16,704 nucleotides of DNA, from the NCBI GenBank assembly GCA_030615365.1, contig JAUWZM010000058.1:1-16704 (forward strand), written 5' to 3'. How positions within the stretch are numbered: the first letter of the stretch is position 1; each line of letters starts with the position of its first letter. The notes beneath the pieces are model-generated. The model did no database searches and was not told the DNA's origin. It was given only the letters and a program-made list of their open reading frames with translations. Below are positions 14,969 through 16,704 of this stretch, piece by piece. Made by a program: the position numbers and the translations under genes. The DNA is from Candidatus Aerophobota bacterium. GTDB taxonomy: Bacteria; Aerophobota; Aerophobia; Aerophobales; B3-G15.

Positions 14969-16135
14969 TTATTTGGTAGTGTAGGTCTCCTGAAGTTGAG
15001 ATCTCAACTGATCAAGCAATTCCAGGTAACTTCTTAACCCTTTTTCTTCTGCCGGAACGCGTAATCTTTTAAGAGCTCTTTCTTGAATTTGCCTGATTCT
15101 TTCTCTACTCACTCCATATTTTTTCCCAATCTCTCTTAAAGAATACCCTTTATCTTCTCTCAATCCAAATCTAAGCTTTAAAATTTCCAACTCTCGTGGA
15201 TTGGTTACTATTTTTTCCAAAAGGTCCCTTATGTCCGTTTTTAACATATTAATGGTAATTTCATATACTGGGGGAGGGACAGTATTATTGGGAATAAAAT
15301 CAATCATAGGAGTATCTTTATCCTTGCCTATAGGTGTCTCGAAACTCACAGTATGTTGAGTGACCCCCAAGATCTCCTTGATTTTTTCCGAGGATATATT
15401 GGCTCTTTCAGCAATTTCCCCAGGAGTAGGTATTCTCTTTAACTCCTGCTCTAATTCTTGAGAAATCATAGTTAATTTTTTTAACAGATGAACTACGTGA
15501 ACCGGTAGGCGAATAGCCCTGGACTGATCAGCAACTGCTCGAGATAAAGATTGACGTATCCACCAACTGGCATACGTACTAAAACGTCTTCCTAATAGGT
15601 AATCGAATTTGTCTACAGCATGAGAGAGACCTATATTCCCTTCCTGAATAAGATCTGAAAAAGAGACGCCCCTACCAACATATTTTTTAGCAAAACTCAC
15701 TACCAACCTTAGGTTGGCTTTCATCATTTCCTTTCTATGCCACTCATACTCAGCTTCGGTACTCTCAATTCGCTGGAAGAAATCTTTCACGTTTTTTTGA
15801 TCACTACCAGAAATACGATAGATTTCTTCTCTTCTCTTTTTTAACGCATCGGCTATTTCTCTGACTCTGTCGATGTTGTCGTTATCTTTAATAAGGTACT
15901 TCGGATCTTTAATATCTTCGCCTTCCTGTTTCAAAAGTTCAACTATTTTTGGTTGTTTTTGAGCAACTGCAATGAATTCCACAACAAGGTCAGTTAATTT
16001 TTTCTTTCTTTTCTTTATTTTAACAGCTAATTTTTTTTCTTCAGCGGGTGTAAGAAGAGGAGTTTTGCCTATCTCTTTCAGATACCTATTTATGGTATTA
16101 ACGGAAGAAGTAATCAAATTTCTTTTTATGTTCAT
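14969..16135 (-). CDS. rpoD: RNA polymerase sigma factor, RpoD/SigA-like (sigma-70 family)
   Basis: A group 1 or 2 sigma-70 factor of 388 residues from the ATG at 16135; a TTG four codons upstream (16147) is the alternative. Region 1.2 is at about 10-45 (NTINRYLKEIGKTPLLTPAEE). Region 2 (about 135-212) contains NLRLVVSFAKKYVGRG, DLIQEGNIGL and the -10-recognition helix YASWWIRQSLSRA. Region 3 is at about 213-290, and region 4 (about 310-375) has the helix-turn-helix SLREIGKKYGVSRERIRQIQ. No region 1.1 is present, and a charged segment of about 90 residues lies between regions 1.2 and 2. It heads a seven-gene operon with ychF and ribosomal protein genes. Whether it is the housekeeping sigma cannot be told from this window. 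Confidence 0.9.
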   Translation of the reverse strand: MNIKRNLITSSVNTINRYLKEIGKTPLLTPAEEKKLAVKIKKRKKKLTDLVVEFIAVAQKQPKIVELLKQEGEDIKDPKYLIKDNDNIDRVREIADALKKRREEIYRISGSDQKNVKDFFQRIESTEAEYEWHRKEMMKANLRLVVSFAKKYVGRGVSFSDLIQEGNIGLSHAVDKFDYLLGRRFSTYASWWIRQSLSRAVADQSRAIRLPVHVVHLLKKLTMISQELEQELKRIPTPGEIAERANISSEKIKEILGVTQHTVSFETPIGKDKDTPMIDFIPNNTVPPPVYEITINMLKTDIRDLLEKIVTNPRELEILKLRFGLREDKGYSLREIGKKYGVSRERIRQIQERALKRLRVPAEEKGLRSYLELLDQLRSQLQETYTTK

Positions 16136-16344
16136 ATCTTTATTCAATAGCAGCCCTTCTTGACCCTCTTAGATTTTTATAGATATTTATACTTCTAAAT
16201 CGCTCCCGAAGGTAATTTCCTTGAGTCTTCTTGAAATTCCTTTCGCTTTCCCCCTTTATGGAAGTGTTATGTCCCCCGGGTTTAAGGTAAGGCAAATTTT
16301 CAGTGAACTCAGTCTCTTCAGTGGTCAATTTTTCTTGGATTTTT
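16136..16344. other. Leader of the sigma-ychF-rpsF-ssb-rpsR-rplI operon, with a dispersed repeat
   Basis: The transcript from the promoter at 16345-16373 would have a leader of about 200 bases. It contains, near 16294-16324 on the minus strand, ACCACTGAAGAGACTGAGTT and CACTGAAA, a copy of the CCACT-AAG-type dispersed repeat related to the one between murG and murC. A minus-strand open frame crosses it, but its TTEETEFTEN string is the well-known translation artefact of this repeat class. Confidence 0.45.
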
Positions 16345-16373
16345 ACTATAGCACAAATGTTTTCATCGGTCAA
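16345..16373 (-). promoter_or_regulatory. Promoter of the sigma factor/ribosomal operon
   Basis: On the minus strand, TTGACC (16368-16373) and TATAGT (16345-16350) are exactly 17 bases apart. The -35 hexamer lies on the apparent left boundary of the insertion sequence copy 2. Expected transcription start is near 16338. Confidence 0.55.
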
Positions 16374-16704
16374 GAATTCGCGTTAAGTCATATATAATGT
16401 AACCGAATGGTAACTGGTTCTGCCATATGAAAAGTAACCGAAATATGATACAATAGTCCCCAGTTAGATAATAATTAACAGGGGAGAAGGAGAAAATGGA
16501 TATGAATGCAAGAAATCAGTACCTTAAGGTTCTCCAGGGTAAATATTTCATGGCAAAATCCCGAAAAGAGAGATCCTCTATGCTGGATGAGTACTGTGGT
16601 AATACCGGCCAGAATAGAAAGTACGTCATCAGGAAGATAAAATCTCCCATCTGTTTAACAGTCAAAAGAAGAGGAGGAAAAAAAGTCATTTATGATGGCT
16701 ATGT
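16369..16704 (+). mobile_element. Insertion sequence copy 2, left end (runs off the right edge)
   Basis: The left end is shared with the decayed copy at 2787. Subterminal repeats of GTAACCGAA occur twice (about 16401-16409 and 16434-16442), with GGTAACTGG between them, and may be transposase-binding sites. An A+T-rich TATGATACAAT stretch at about 16445-16455 could be the transposase -10. The right end lies outside the window. Confidence 0.75.
16496..16704 (+). CDS. rve/DDE-type transposase, N-terminal part (runs off the right edge)
   Basis: The first 69 codons are intact. They start MDMNARNQYLKVLQGKYF, go on with a helical DNA-binding-like region containing SSMLDEYCGNTGQNRKYV, and reach KRRGGKKVIYDGY at the edge. 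This is the N-terminal region of a transposase type whose C-terminal part (seen in the broken copy 1) carries an rve-like DNGSEFIN-type site. The ATG follows a GGAGAAGGAG site; a second in-frame ATG lies two codons in. Catalytic residues are outside the window, so activity cannot be judged. Confidence 0.8.
   Translation, partial: MDMNARNQYLKVLQGKYFMAKSRKERSSMLDEYCGNTGQNRKYVIRKIKSPICLTVKRRGGKKVIYDGY

Noticed and set aside
16140..16373. Minus-strand 77-codon ORF upstream of the sigma factor
   Set aside because: It reads through the dispersed repeat (TTEETEFTEN is a known artefact of that class), has no ribosome site, and overlaps the promoter of the operon.
1..16704. CRISPR array, tRNA genes, or a defence system
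   Set aside because: No regularly spaced direct repeats, no tRNA-like cloverleaf arms, and no nuclease, helicase or toxin-antitoxin motifs were seen.

Overview
The window is bacterial chromosome, A+T-rich apart from one island at about 1590-2465. It looks like an anaerobic, uncultivated-type lineage (an Atribacterota/Aerophobota-like bacterium is my guess; no marker here settles it). Evidence for bacteria is the set of SecDF, MurG/MurC peptidoglycan enzymes, bacterial ribosomal proteins S6, S18 and L9, SSB, a sigma-70 factor and cysteinyl-tRNA synthetase, with clear Shine-Dalgarno sites and TTGACA/TATAAT-type promoters.

Left part (1-3400): the N-terminal 286 codons of cysS run leftward off the window from their own promoter. 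A gene-poor stretch follows (861-1588) with one doubtful ORF. Next comes a leftward pair of small membrane proteins: a 47-residue DUF3096-like peptide and a 234-residue protein with a membrane segment at each end. They sit in DNA that looks richer in G+C than the rest. At 2787-3400 lies the decayed, internally deleted remnant of a DDE (rve-type) insertion sequence.

Middle (3431-11144): a DUF401 membrane protein whose promoter implies a leaderless mRNA converges, with one base between the stops, on a leftward class II aldolase. The aldolase and secD are transcribed divergently from back-to-back promoters. secD has a 150-base leader holding a hairpin and a possible 44-codon upstream ORF. secD, secF and murG are tightly spaced (secF and murG overlap by 4 bases); murC follows after a 271-base gap containing a palindromic intergenic repeat. 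This cluster joins protein export to the lipid II / UDP-MurNAc steps of wall synthesis.

Right part (11141-16373): a seven-gene leftward operon read from a good promoter at 16345-16373: sigma-70 factor, ychF, rpsF (S6), ssb, rpsR (S18), rplI (L9) and a homocitrate/isopropylmalate synthase-family gene overlapping rplI. Its last stop codon overlaps that of murC. At 16369 to the right edge starts a second, apparently intact copy of the same insertion sequence seen in broken form at 2787.

The most interesting structure is shared by the two IS copies. Each has a TTGAC-type -35 hexamer at its left boundary pointing outward, and each lies exactly 17 bases from a good -10 in the flanking DNA. The IS end may thus help drive the neighbouring operons. 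I found no CRISPR array, tRNA, rRNA or defence system.
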